From Capitella teleta (Eukaryota > Annelida > Polychaeta > Capitellidae): a stretch of DNA of 64,000 nucleotides. Position 1 is the first letter of the stretch, and each line of letters starts with the position of its first letter. Of this stretch, positions 1 to 10,634 are shown piece after piece. The notes below the pieces were generated by a model. It was not told where the DNA came from, did no database searches, and was given only the letters and a program-made list of their open reading frames with translations. The position numbers and the translations under genes are program-made. Where the stretch lies: NCBI GenBank assembly GCA_000328365.1, contig KB311097.1, positions 15,116 through 79,115 on the forward strand. Direction: 5' to 3'.

Positions 1-15
1 GTTTGAATGAAGGGT

Positions 16-177
16 GATTACATGATTACTCAACATGGTTACTCTAAGATAGACATGTTCGAGTGATTCTGGAGCCCAATAACCGACGAGGCAATGTCGA
101 ATTTGGTTATCTGGCTTAACAATCATGAGAACATGCATGGCTATCTTAATGTAACCATGTTGAATAGCCAAGTAATC
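16..177. repeat. Inverted-repeat (fold-back) element
   Basis: The left arm (about 16-60) and right arm (about 127-177) are reverse complements with few mismatches. Both arms share TCAACATGGTTAC followed by TAAGATAG, and GATTAC at the outer end. About 65 bp of unrelated sequence separates them. The layout fits a MITE-like or fold-back element, but no target duplication is obvious and no second copy was noticed. Confidence 0.6.
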
Positions 178-3047
178 TGAGTGTAAGCATCCACCTCCAA
201 ATGATTTAATTTACCGGATTATGCCATGAAAAGCATATGTTAACTTTATCGAGAGAACAAAAATAGAACTTGACTGCGCCATCCTGAATGGCTATTTCCA
301 CGCCATGAGAGTCTGAGTAAAACCACCACAATCTTGGAGCTTAGTATTAACAATTATTAGATCTCCGGTATGAATTAATAGTAGCATAGTATGTATTTCT
401 TTCTAGAACAATGAAGGCAATGAATGTGTAATTCCTAAAGCATGTGGTCGTAATCCAATCATCAAGTGTGTTAAGAATGTTGTTAATGCTCTCAAAATCT
501 ATTTTTATGGTGAAAACTTATGAGTAGTATACATAACACTATCTGTTGATTTATACGAGTTCATTATGCACGGATTAAACACTAAAACACTCAAAGATGA
601 TTGGCTGGTAGACTCACTGAGTGGTATAAGAGTACATAAATCCCTCGAGCTGCTATGAGTACTGCATACTCATTTTGCACATGTATTGGTTTTTTTTTTT
701 TAATAATATTATAATCTTGAATGAAAAAAAAAACAAAAAAAAAAACGAAGCCCTAATGCATCCCCTTTTTCCGCAACGTGGATTCTCCATTGTTGTGGAT
801 CTATTCCCACCCTATGTACCAAACATAAACCTCACCCACTCAGCAAAAGCAAATGTTGTGTAAATATGCTTGTTCCTGCCAGGGAGACTGAAGGTGGGTG
901 GGTGGCTGTGATCGCCTCCTCACTCGGCGAATGGCTTCTCCGCACCATTGAAATTCACTCAGTGGGTGAATTGTGGATGCACTGCATGAACACATATACT
1001 CAAAATAATATCTACCCATCCATTAAGTTCCAGAAACATACCATTGAAAGTTTTGACAACATTGAAGACATCGATTCATCTTCATATCGTAACAATTTTT
1101 TTTTTACATAAAGTCCATCCCCTTCACCGTGGAAACACAATTATTAACACCAACTTAGTTATCGTTTTGTTAACATAAAACAAAACTATTCTCAATGAAA
1201 TGAACTTAACTGCGGCTGCACATACGATTAATTTGCTTTAATTACACGTGGTTTCATTTATACCTTAATTATCTATTAAAGATCAACTGGGTGTGATCCG
1301 TGGCTATTTTGTCATTAAACAAAATGTTATCGCTTACCGCGAAATTATTCAGGTTGTCAGCAAGTAAATAATTAGTTAGGCATTAATTAATTAAGCATTA
1401 ATCAATTAAAACAACCTTTGGATGAATCCTCCCTCTATAATTATCCATCGACATTAGAGGAATGAAATCAAGTGATTCTGTTTTATGGCTACCGTTTCCC
1501 TTGATGCGTCGATTAACTGAATCAACTGTCAATATCGGCCGCTTGTGGAATTCGTGCATTAGCGCAATTCATATAATTCATACTTCATGTAATATAAACG
1601 TCAACAAATCGCGGTATGTGCCTATATGTATCATGGGCTGTTATTGTCTTTGTAATGAACACACCCCACTGTAGTAATTAACCCTCGAGCAAGTTATTGA
1701 CAAAATTAATGTTCAAAATGGCGGAAGGATCTTGAAGCCGTTGTGAGAAATGACTTAATGTATCACTTAAGCGCTCAAATTACGTCAAGGATTTCGAGTA
1801 TTCTTCTGCGCGATCTTATTTCAAAGAGAAGTGACGTCACAGCGGAATGGCTTTGTGATGTAGCCTGATTGCTCTGTTCACTTCGACAAGACTGCAACCT
1901 CGTCCGAAAATCGAGTTAAACACAAGCAAGTGCGCATTCCGAACATTCCTGAGATCTAATCGCACTCATTGACTCAAAATAAAGTCATTCCAGGTGCTGA
2001 TTTCACCGCCAAAGGCGCAATTAAATCGGCCAAAATGTCTGCATTCATCTTATATCAACATGAGTAATTTATCGCAATGAATCTCAATGCAGGCGTTAAC
2101 TGGACATTCTGTGATGGAACTCGCCTTTGAGGTCAGACGACATAGATCACGGTTAGCAATCGCTCTCCTAGCATCCATCATCATCTCGGTCAACCACAGG
2201 GAATCTACCACGTGACCACCATTCACTCTGCTAACTGCTTCCCATAGAATAATGCCATTTAACAATGTTTCTGTGCATCTATCTGTGCCATGATGCACTG
2301 AAATGAAGACGTTCTGTTTTTGCATGATTGATGACGTCATCAGCAAGCAAATGGATCACGTGACAGCAGAACCGACCACGTGACAGAATGATGGAAGCGT
2401 CGCTTGGACGCCTCTGCTAAATGTAAGCGATTCTTTTGAGTTGAGGAATAGAGACTGTCTGCTACATTGTCCGGTTGCTTGCTTGCAAAAGAACTTGGCA
2501 CTAAGAAAGATGGATCGGTTGTTATCTGGCTTTGTTTCTATCTTGCATTTCACTCTGTTGTACATGAGATCATTGTCATCTTTCTCTAAACCAGAACCAA
2601 CTAGTATTCTGACATGCGGCGCCGCCAGCCGAGACTACATTAACAAAGGAATGAAATATCCATTTTTGAACAGGTACAACTATAAGGAAAGAGTCATGAA
2701 TGGATGAGAGTCAAGCACAGGATTGTTACCCAACCGGAGTCACAGATTCATGGTGGAAAGCAGATCATGAGATATGTCAATAATCGGCTTCCTGTTGTGG
2801 CGTCTGCGTGTCTGCATCACTCATCCCACGATGTCATCAATTCTTGCTCTCACGAAACATTCTCAGAATTCAGCGAAACATTTGCAAGGTTATTTGCGAT
2901 TTTCTGTGAACAAGATCACGCATTGTTGATTTGCTTGATGTTTCCAAGTACTTAGAATTATTATTGATGCCTTCGATTTGGGGAGTGATTTTTGTTCGAA
3001 TGGTTTTTTGATACACGGTAATGTCAACACGGCAACACCAGAATTAT
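178..3047. other. Non-coding stretch, nothing recognised
   Basis: This is AT-rich sequence with short open frames only, none matching a family I know. The frames around 2441-2955 are under 100 residues and lack motif structure, splice-site support or composition change. Confidence 0.5.
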
Positions 3048-3098
3048 TTCCAGTAAAGATACTTTACTGGAATCAATGCAACGTTTATTGCATTGATT
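3048..3098. repeat. Two back-to-back perfect hairpins
   Basis: The first hairpin is an 11-bp perfect stem, TTCCAGTAAAG, with a 3-nt loop and its complement ending at 3072. The second is another 11-bp perfect stem, AATCAATGCAA (3071-3081), with a 6-nt loop and its complement at 3088-3098. They abut with a 2-nt overlap. Function is unknown. Confidence 0.6.
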
Positions 3099-3966
3099 TT
3101 GGTCGTATCATCTCCATACTATTACAATGCCTACGACACAATTATAGCATATTGTATTGAAAAACACCTTTCAACCGTAGATGAAGGCAAACCAACCCAA
3201 ATACCTGAATTGACGAAGCATTATGGAAATGGATCAGCAGGAGAATCATACGCCAAGCAGAGGGACGACCTTGCACTGTGCAAATACCCAGTCATTTACA
3301 CAACATTCAAAGCCCGTTAACAATGATCATATGACCTCGACCTTCTGGGCTATATAGAACAATCATTTTTCTCACCTGAAAGAAGCTTTATCAAGAACCC
3401 CAACTCGCATTCCAATCGGTCACGAGCCCCACGTCACGCCTTCTGCGTGTGAAGCTCGAATGCGTTTTAAATGAGCTTTAGCGCGTGGCGAAATTAGCAT
3501 TTCGAAGATTGCAGACTATCGTTATATTTGTCATGAAAAAAGATATGAAAAAGAGCAAAGTCGTCGTCCGGCTATGGAGCCCGATATGCAGCCTAGGGAT
3601 GAGACGATTAATTAATATATTTAATTCATGTTCCTCAAAGAATGCCCATAAGTTTAAGAGAGCCTTTTCTAAATTCACCTCTGCCAAACATAGTGCATTT
3701 CTCAATAAGTCTCCCAAATGGTTTGGTGTCTCCAATTACGTGGCTTGCATTCCTGGATGGAAACATTATTTCACTTTTGTGGAAGAGCCTTGACATGGAA
3801 ACCAGTGTTTTACGGACATCGAAATTGAATCAGGATTGTGTAGAGAATTGTTTTAGTTTGATAACAGGCCGAAGAGGGGTGGGGGCAATCGAGATAATCC
3901 TGATACAGTGCCATTTATATCTGCGTATCGAGAAGTACAAGCGTTGATTTTCTGTTTGTTAAAGGG
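3099..3966. other. Non-coding stretch, nothing recognised
   Basis: Open frames on both strands around 3478-3793 overlap each other and show no recognisable domain. No repeat or RNA gene was seen. Confidence 0.45.
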
Positions 3967-4292
3967 ATGAGGAACTAAATTTTAAGTGATGTTCCATTGA
4001 CTCATAGCACCAATTGATAGCATTCCGTGCCAAGAACACCATGCCTGGATGCAAGCGTAAGGAAATAATGCATTCCAAATATTGGGGTTAGCATTGCGCC
4101 TATGGGAGAATGGCTTCCATTGCAAAGTAAAGGAGGCAAACGTCAGCTGAGGGCTTGCCGTGATTGGTCCGTTGCCCTCGCGAAGCTATCGATTTCAGCC
4201 AATCAGAACAGAGCATCTTCGCCATAAAAAGATATCTTTGTTGTTTACGAAACGAAAGCGTCAGTATTGCGCATGCGTGGTGCACTCTGGCA
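3967..4292 (+). repeat. Dispersed repeat E1, copy 1
   Basis: About 320 bp here match the reverse complement of 10319-10634 almost end to end. Shared blocks include AGCATTCCGTGCCAAGAACA, the stretch around GGGAGAATGGCTTCCATT, and the block around GCTATCGATTTCAGCCAATC. The match stops at about 4292. Similarity does not follow a codon pattern, so this looks like a non-coding mobile repeat (SINE- or MITE-like) of unknown class. The P-element-type fragment begins about 90 bp downstream, but copy 2 has no such neighbour. Confidence 0.75.
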
Positions 4293-4379
4293 AAACCCAC
4301 AGCGCCCCAATGTACTTCCCACCCACTTCCTGGTGACCTCCTCCTTGTCAACCAGTGTCCGCCAAAATTCTCTGTTTGT

Positions 4380-4735
4380 GTGGAGAATATTATTGTTTAT
4401 GTATCTGGTTATTTCGTAAGGAAAGCTGGATTGAAGTTCCCCTGTGCAACATGTGTTGTAACTCTTAGAATATCTGATTCACAATCTTCAAATACATTAT
4501 TTCTAAATTATAAACTATATGATTCTGATTGCTTCCTGACAATCCCCAGTGATAGCATAGTTACGTACATTTCACACATTGAAAGTATATTTAGAAATAT
4601 TGTAGAATCTTTCCACACTGGTACAATTCTACAGTCATTTTTGAGATCCGTGGACAGTCTGCCTTTTAATTTTAGATGCACAGATCACAGAGCTGATATC
4701 AAAAAATATATATACATGTATCGTTAAACCGTTCT
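4380..4735 (+). pseudogene. P-element/THAP9-type transposase, C-terminal fragment
   Basis: The frame reads VENIIVYVSGYFVRKAGLKF, then a CATC cysteine pair, then FLTIPSDSIVTYISHIESIF, then CTDHRADIKKYI. This order resembles the C-terminal part of P-element and THAP9-like transposases: an 'N-x-x-x-Y-I-A-G-[FY]-V-x-[RK]-K' motif, a Cys pair, an 'IPS-[DE]-x-[VI]' segment with a following helix, and a 'C-x-[DE]-H' motif. The THAP DNA-binding domain and the catalytic core are absent, so this is a truncated relic of a DNA transposon or a domesticated copy. The open frame extends upstream into repeat E1, which I take as chance. Assignment is by motif memory only. Confidence 0.5.
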
Positions 4736-7700
4736 TTGAACTTTTCTCGGTTTGAAATTCTGTGAGGTCGGGGTCCATTGAGCAATGGTGACCTGGATTG
4801 ACTACTATGTGACTGTTGTGCTAAAATAGAAATCGCAATAATAATGTTCTATTCAAGCAATAATTCCGGTCTATGCAACACAAAAAACTCTTCATGCATG
4901 AATAAGATTCTGAGAGATGACGCAAAACCTACATCGACACGAGACATTGACAAGACAGACAATGACCCTGGATATTGCAGCGTGCAATTGCATCCGGTTG
5001 ATGCTGAATTAATGGAGTTCTACAATTGTCCAATGACGAAGGTGGATCACGTTATAGGATAGGTAACGAAGGACCGAGGAGAGGCGAAGAAGGCATCTCA
5101 CGATGTGAGACCTATGACTGAATAAACTCTAATATTAGAGGTGACCCAGGTGCAACTGCAAATCAACATCGAACATTGAGCAGAACCAGTTGCCTATTCA
5201 GTGTGATGATAATGCAATATTTTTCGCTGTATATTATTGATTGACTTTGTTCTGTTATTTACCAAAGGGTCGTTTCTGATCGTGTTGTTTCTCAGGCTGT
5301 TTCTTATCAAAATTGAGGGGTTCAAACCTGAGTGAGCCCTTTCACTGAACGGGCAGCATGGGCATTCGGGCTTCAGGCGACAGGTGCAGAAGAGAACGGC
5401 ATCAAAGACGAGACACGATGACAAGATAATCAGCTCAATTAGCGCTGAGTCAGGTATAGGTGGCTGTCAGCTGTCGAGTCCATACTTCAAAGAAAATCAC
5501 CTCGAAAATCTTCGCATTCCCAAAATAGGATACACTTTTATATGGACAAGATAATGCAATGAGATGGAGTGTGGATTTGAGCGTCCCAGCATGAACGACT
5601 TGATATCTTGGATGTCTACCATTCTGAAGCCGATATATCATTGGGGGTTGTGACGTGATCAAAAAGCTCAAAATGTGTGAACATTGTTATAGGCCATACG
5701 GAGTGTGATCCAATTTCAATAAATGGAAACAACATCTCAAGAGAAAATACAGTCACACATCCAAGTCGCTACATCGGAACAAAATCAAGCGAAAACAACA
5801 TCAAAAAAGTAAAATCAGAATTCCGTATCAACTTGCTTTCTAATTTCATGCACTGTTCTTTTAGCACTTCTCCTCCTACTGCACATCTTATTAGGGTTGT
5901 TCGCTTTGGAATTTCGATGCACTTGATGGATTTGCTCCTGTTACAATGCACTAATCCTGTTATATCAACTTGCTGAACACTCATGTTCAATAGCCATACA
6001 ATAGTAGTCAATTATTTTAAGAAACATCATGTCTATCCTAAATATTAACTGTGAAACTCTAACTACCCTGCTAACGTCCAACACTTTTAGCAGCCAACAC
6101 AATAGACTTAATAGAACTAAAAAAAAAAAATCATCTGGACAGCTCCACTTGCAATAGCATTATATAATTGATTAAAATACGAGACTGTGAATTGTTATAA
6201 ATACTTGACTCTTTGGAAATTGAACAACTTTTATTTTTTATCTTTACTAATTAGGCTGATCTCTCTCACTGAGTTTTGTTTTTCTTTAATTTTTATGCTT
6301 TATTTATTTTTATTTATTTATTTTTTCATTTTCTTCTTTCCATTTTTTCAAAATTATCTATCCTATATTCAACTGCCGGACGTAAACAACTAAAATTGTC
6401 CGCTTTTCTGTATTTTCAGAGAAACCTCCATTGTAATGGAAAAATTTGACAAAAATTATGCAGTGCAAAAAAGGCCGAAATAAGCTTTCATGCGCACATG
6501 CATGTCTAATGACGCAGACATGCTTATTTTTCACGCACATCTTCGCGTTTCCCGTGTTTTGTTTCGTCCTTCGGATTATTAGTAGAACTGAAACACGGCT
6601 CGCTGTATGTGCTGCTGAAACCCCTCAATGCAGAGCGCATCAATGCCTAATTAGTTGACTTAAGTATGTTGTGGGTAAATGTGATTAGTGCCATAGTGAG
6701 AGGAGAGGCACAGGTGCAGCGGGAAGGGTGTGGGTGGATACAGAGGATTCACAGGAATCAAATGAGGGGGAGGTAAACAAAGACACGATAGCAAACAGGT
6801 AGCATTGGTGACAATGGCATTGAACTTTGGAGTTAGCTCCTTAACCAACACATATGCGGTCGTGTAATGCTATGTGGACGCAACTCTCAGCCGCTAAATA
6901 GACTTAATGTAACCAGGTAACCTATGGATGAATCATGCATTCGCTTCCAATGGTGCTGATAAAGCGCCCACACAGCTGCACAAAATCACGGATGATCGTG
7001 AGTGATCTGCCTTTGCCAATTCGCATCACGTTTGCAACGCGATCAAATGCTTTGTTTGTGGGAGTTTGAAAGGTTTTCGGTTACATCGAAGTTCTGTGAG
7101 GAATTGCCAATGAAATTGCTTTATGCAACATCTGTTGAAACCGTGTGCAAGAGCTGTTGTCGTTTCATAAGTGCCCTTCAGTCTACAAGTTGTAGGAATA
7201 TCAAGGGCTTTGGGTACTTTGGCTAAAGTATCTTACTCCTGCAGTAGATTAATAATGTAACGAATCATCAGAAGCATTTCCAACGTAAATACTTTCATAC
7301 TTCTACGAGTTGATCTGGAAGTGCTATAATATCCTAGTGCAAAATACACCGAGTCTTGGTCAGCACTCTTCATGGCTTCAAAAGACAGAATTTTAGTCCA
7401 CGCCAAATATCGCATCGGAATGAATGTGTCTCATTACGAAAATGTTGCAAGGTTATTTCTGGCATTGTGACGAGAATTATAAGCTCTATTTATCTCCACA
7501 TTACCTTAAACTGGGATTCGTGTTATTCACATACATACACTGGATTCTGATGATCGGAGTGATGCGGGAGGGACGTGAGCTCCAAGAGTCGTCGACCAAG
7601 CAACGAGTGATAGCGGATTCGGCCGTCTCGGTGGACCCATGCAGCAACACATGTTGCATGGGTGATGTTGTGAATTGCTGGGTTTAGTTGACTGTGCCCA

Positions 7701-8785
7701 GAATCTGCTGAGACGTCATTGCTCCATGCGCACGCACGAGAAGCAGAAGCAGCAGGGGCGAGGTCGAGAACCGCAGGCTCTTTCCCTTCAACAGGCAGTC
7801 AGTGACAGTGTCCATGATTGTTGACAGTCTCTCCGTTGCAGTTGGGCGCCTCTGCGTGTTTTTGACATCCTGGAGCTTGCCAGAGGTTTCTTGGAATGTG
7901 ACTTTTTTTCTACACCAATAAAAATGTTTTCTTGGCCTTTTAATTCAATAGGCACGACTCGATCCTGTCGATTCTTTCATAACGTATAGATAGCATGCAA
8001 CCAACTTCCGGACGCATCATGGAGTAACACCGCGATAGCAAGCATAAATATCATTGGTCTTTCAACACCAATTAAATCGTCTCAGCCCTTGTTTTGCAAG
8101 CGACGCCGACTTTACCTGCACCAAATACACATGAAACCCAAAGAACACGCCTCGTTGGTCTTGTTCCCGAAGGTGTGATTTTATCAAAAGTATTACTTGG
8201 TTATTACCCAACCAAATAGTTTTCAGTTCAGTAGTCGACAACTTATAGTTACAACCAGTCAGTTTCTTGTACATCAGGAGTTGTGAAATTACTTTTACTT
8301 GCCGTCTAATACAAATATGGCTTAAATGCTTTAATGTTGTTTTCACGTATATGAAAGCAAGTTAATAATGAGAGATCTATCATAGATCGTTTTACTGTTG
8401 TTCGTGAGATGCGTGACTTGGTTACTGAATATCCACTTACTGATGACAGTAATTTGTCTCATCACGTTCCACTTTGTTTACAATGTATAACTTAGTATGT
8501 CCAATTCAAACAACTGTGAAGTGCGAACCGAAAGGTGCCTTTGGCCTTCAATTAAATGGAGTTCTGCGTCGCCTATACATGTTGAAACCTACAAACGGCG
8601 GTTCAACGCTGAGCTGGTCAAAAACGAATCAGCATTTGTATCATAAGGTCTGCAATACATGTTTGACCGAAAGTGATCGAGCAACTGTGCCTCGAAAAAA
8701 CAATCAACCACCCATTGGGCTGACATGATATCTGTTGATGGGCATACTGGAACACCCAGCGCTTCTCTGTCATCGCATAAGTATA
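4736..8785. other. Non-coding stretch with one short repeat
   Basis: No gene is recognised. The tract at 6187-6360 is T-rich and gives a spurious hydrophobic frame. A short segment at 7526-7566 recurs at 18391 (listed separately). Confidence 0.5.
7526..7566 (+). repeat. Short dispersed repeat, copy 1 (with 18391)
   Basis: The core ACTGGATTCTGATGATCGGA resembles ACTGGATTCTGAAGATTGGA at 18391-18432, and flanking bases also agree over about 40 bp. It is too short to classify. Confidence 0.45.
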
Positions 8786-8868
8786 GCTGAAGAATGGCTG
8801 AAAAATGGCTGAAGAATGGCTGAAGAATGACTGAAGAATGGGGCTGAAGAATGGCTGAAGAATGGCTG
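8786..8868 (+). repeat. 11-bp tandem repeat (minisatellite)
   Basis: The unit GCTGAAGAATG is repeated about seven times with single-base variants and one insertion (GGGG). It lies in no recognisable gene. Confidence 0.85.
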
Positions 8869-9810
8869 CCCGAATGCACAGTGAAAGATGATGACTCTAA
8901 GTTGAATGCACCGCAAACTACTCTAAAGAAAGAAAGCGTTCAACGAAACAGGGTTTTCGAATTCTTACTTTTATGATAATGAACTTTAAATATTTTAACA
9001 GACTTGATAAATATTTCTGACATTTACACAATCTTTCATCAAAGACGCCAGCATATGTGATATACTCTTAAACTTTACTGAGTTTTTCGGTTAAACATGT
9101 TTAAAAGGACAACTAAATAATTTGCGCTTTACTCTTGTGTCAATCAAACTCGTGAAAAAAAGCGCTTGCCACCCCAACTCCAGCTTTAAACTTTGCGGCA
9201 AATTTATTTGACACCATGCGTAAAGAGTAATCGAATCAAGTCGATTATCCAATGAAAAGGCAGAGAAGAAAAAGCTGACTTAAGTATGTGTTGAAATAAA
9301 TGTGAGCGGTAACACGTGCGAACATATGAAGTAATTAAGCCTCGGTCTGCATGTGTTAGCAAAAACAGTAAAACGCAAGGCGTGAATTGTAATAAAAAAA
9401 GGGTTTTCTTTTTGGCTTTTTTTTTTTTTTTTTTTTTTTTTTTTTCTTTTTTTTTTTACACAAACCAACAAATGATTCAGTTTTACTGGTTACTGGTTGG
9501 TCTGAAAAATTTGCACAAGGAGCAGGGATTTCCAAAGGTAAATGCACTGAGGCGGAAAATTACGCAAAGAGATCATGCGGATCGTGGTAACTGGATTTTT
9601 TCTGGATCCTGCCATGGTAATTAGAAAATGAATACTTAGTATTAACAGCTTAGAAATGAAATTTTCTACCCCAACATCTCCTTTATATCTACTAAAACCA
9701 ATCAATCATTGTCTGTTAAAGACAGAAACATTGCAAGCATTGTGATGAAGACAAGAAGTGAGGATAGTGTTGCAAGCCCCACTCTGTCGTAATAGGGATA
9801 GGGCGGGTGT
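8869..9810. other. Non-coding stretch with a long poly(T) run
   Basis: No gene is seen. A T-run interrupted by one C spans about 9417-9457. It could be the tail of a minus-strand retroposed sequence, but no recognisable body is attached. Confidence 0.5.
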
Positions 9811-9930
9811 TAAGTTAATCTACACGTGAAAATGAACGGAGAAAAAGCTCAAATTAAGGTGTGCTTGCATCAGTTGATAATTTGTAAGTGACGGCGTTCT
9901 GTCTATAAAGCGTGGCCGAACTTAAAGGGA
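9811..9930 (+). repeat. Dispersed repeat E2, copy 1
   Basis: This matches 18598-18719 in the same orientation. The best block is TAAGTTAATCTACACGTGAA followed by AATGAACGGAGAAAAAGCTC. The match then weakens but continues through GTTGATAA and GCCGAACTTAA. The class is unknown and no coding pattern is seen. Confidence 0.7.
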
Positions 9931-10202
9931 GGGAGAACTGGTTAAAAATGGACTTTGAGTCGTTATTTGATGCACCAAAAATGATTCCTATGTCTGGCCC
10001 ACACAAGGAATGTCATCGCTAACGATTTCGCGGGAGATATATTGCTAATTAGGCGTGACGTCAGTCGCTGTGATGAAACACCGAGTTCCCCATCTTTTAC
10101 AATGGGCCTCGTCATATCACCGTGTCCTGCGACAAACCCCTTGATATTTTTTTCTTTTCTTTTCGAAAATAGATAGAATAATCATTTTGCCACCAGTCAG
10201 GC

Positions 10203-10204
<2 letters not shown>

Positions 10205-10236
<32 letters not shown>
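10205..10236 (+). repeat. Poly(A) run
   Basis: An uninterrupted run of about 32 A. It lies about 80 bp from the edge of repeat E1 copy 2, but the intervening sequence is not shared with E1 copy 1, so it is not clearly a tail of that repeat. Confidence 0.8.
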
Positions 10237-10238
<2 letters not shown>

Positions 10239-10318
10239 ATTTTCGCTATTTTTCTTAATTTAACAAGCGATTTTCTGGAACACCTACCATGTTTCTCATC
10301 CTGAAACAGTAAAAAGGT

Positions 10319-10634
10319 CAGCCAGAGTGCACCACACATGCGCTTTTGTTTCGTAAACAACAAAGATGTCCTTTTATGGCGAAGATGATCTGCTCTGATT
10401 GGCTGAAATCGATAGCTTCACGAGGGAAACGGGACCAATCACGGCAAGCCTTCAGCTGACGTTTGCCTCCTATACTTCGTAATGGAAGCCATTCTCCCAT
10501 AGGCGCAATGCTAACCCCGATATTCGGAATGCATTATTTCCTTACGCTTGCATCCAGGCATGGTGTTCTTGGCACGGAATGCTATCAATTGGTGCTATGA
10601 GTCAATAGAACATCACTTAAAATTCAGTTCCCCA
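10319..10634 (-). repeat. Dispersed repeat E1, copy 2 (inverted)
   Basis: This is the reverse-complement match of 3967-4292. It begins at CAGCCAGAGTGCACCACACA and ends near CACTTAAAATTCAGTTCCCC. Scattered substitutions and small indels separate the copies. The two copies lie about 6 kb apart in opposite orientation. Confidence 0.75.

Noticed and set aside
6187-6393. Hydrophobic frame rich in Phe and Leu
   Set aside because: It arises from a T-rich low-complexity tract.
8589-8879. Minus-strand frame with repeated Ser/His/Phe peptides
   Set aside because: It is a translation of the 11-bp minisatellite, not a gene.
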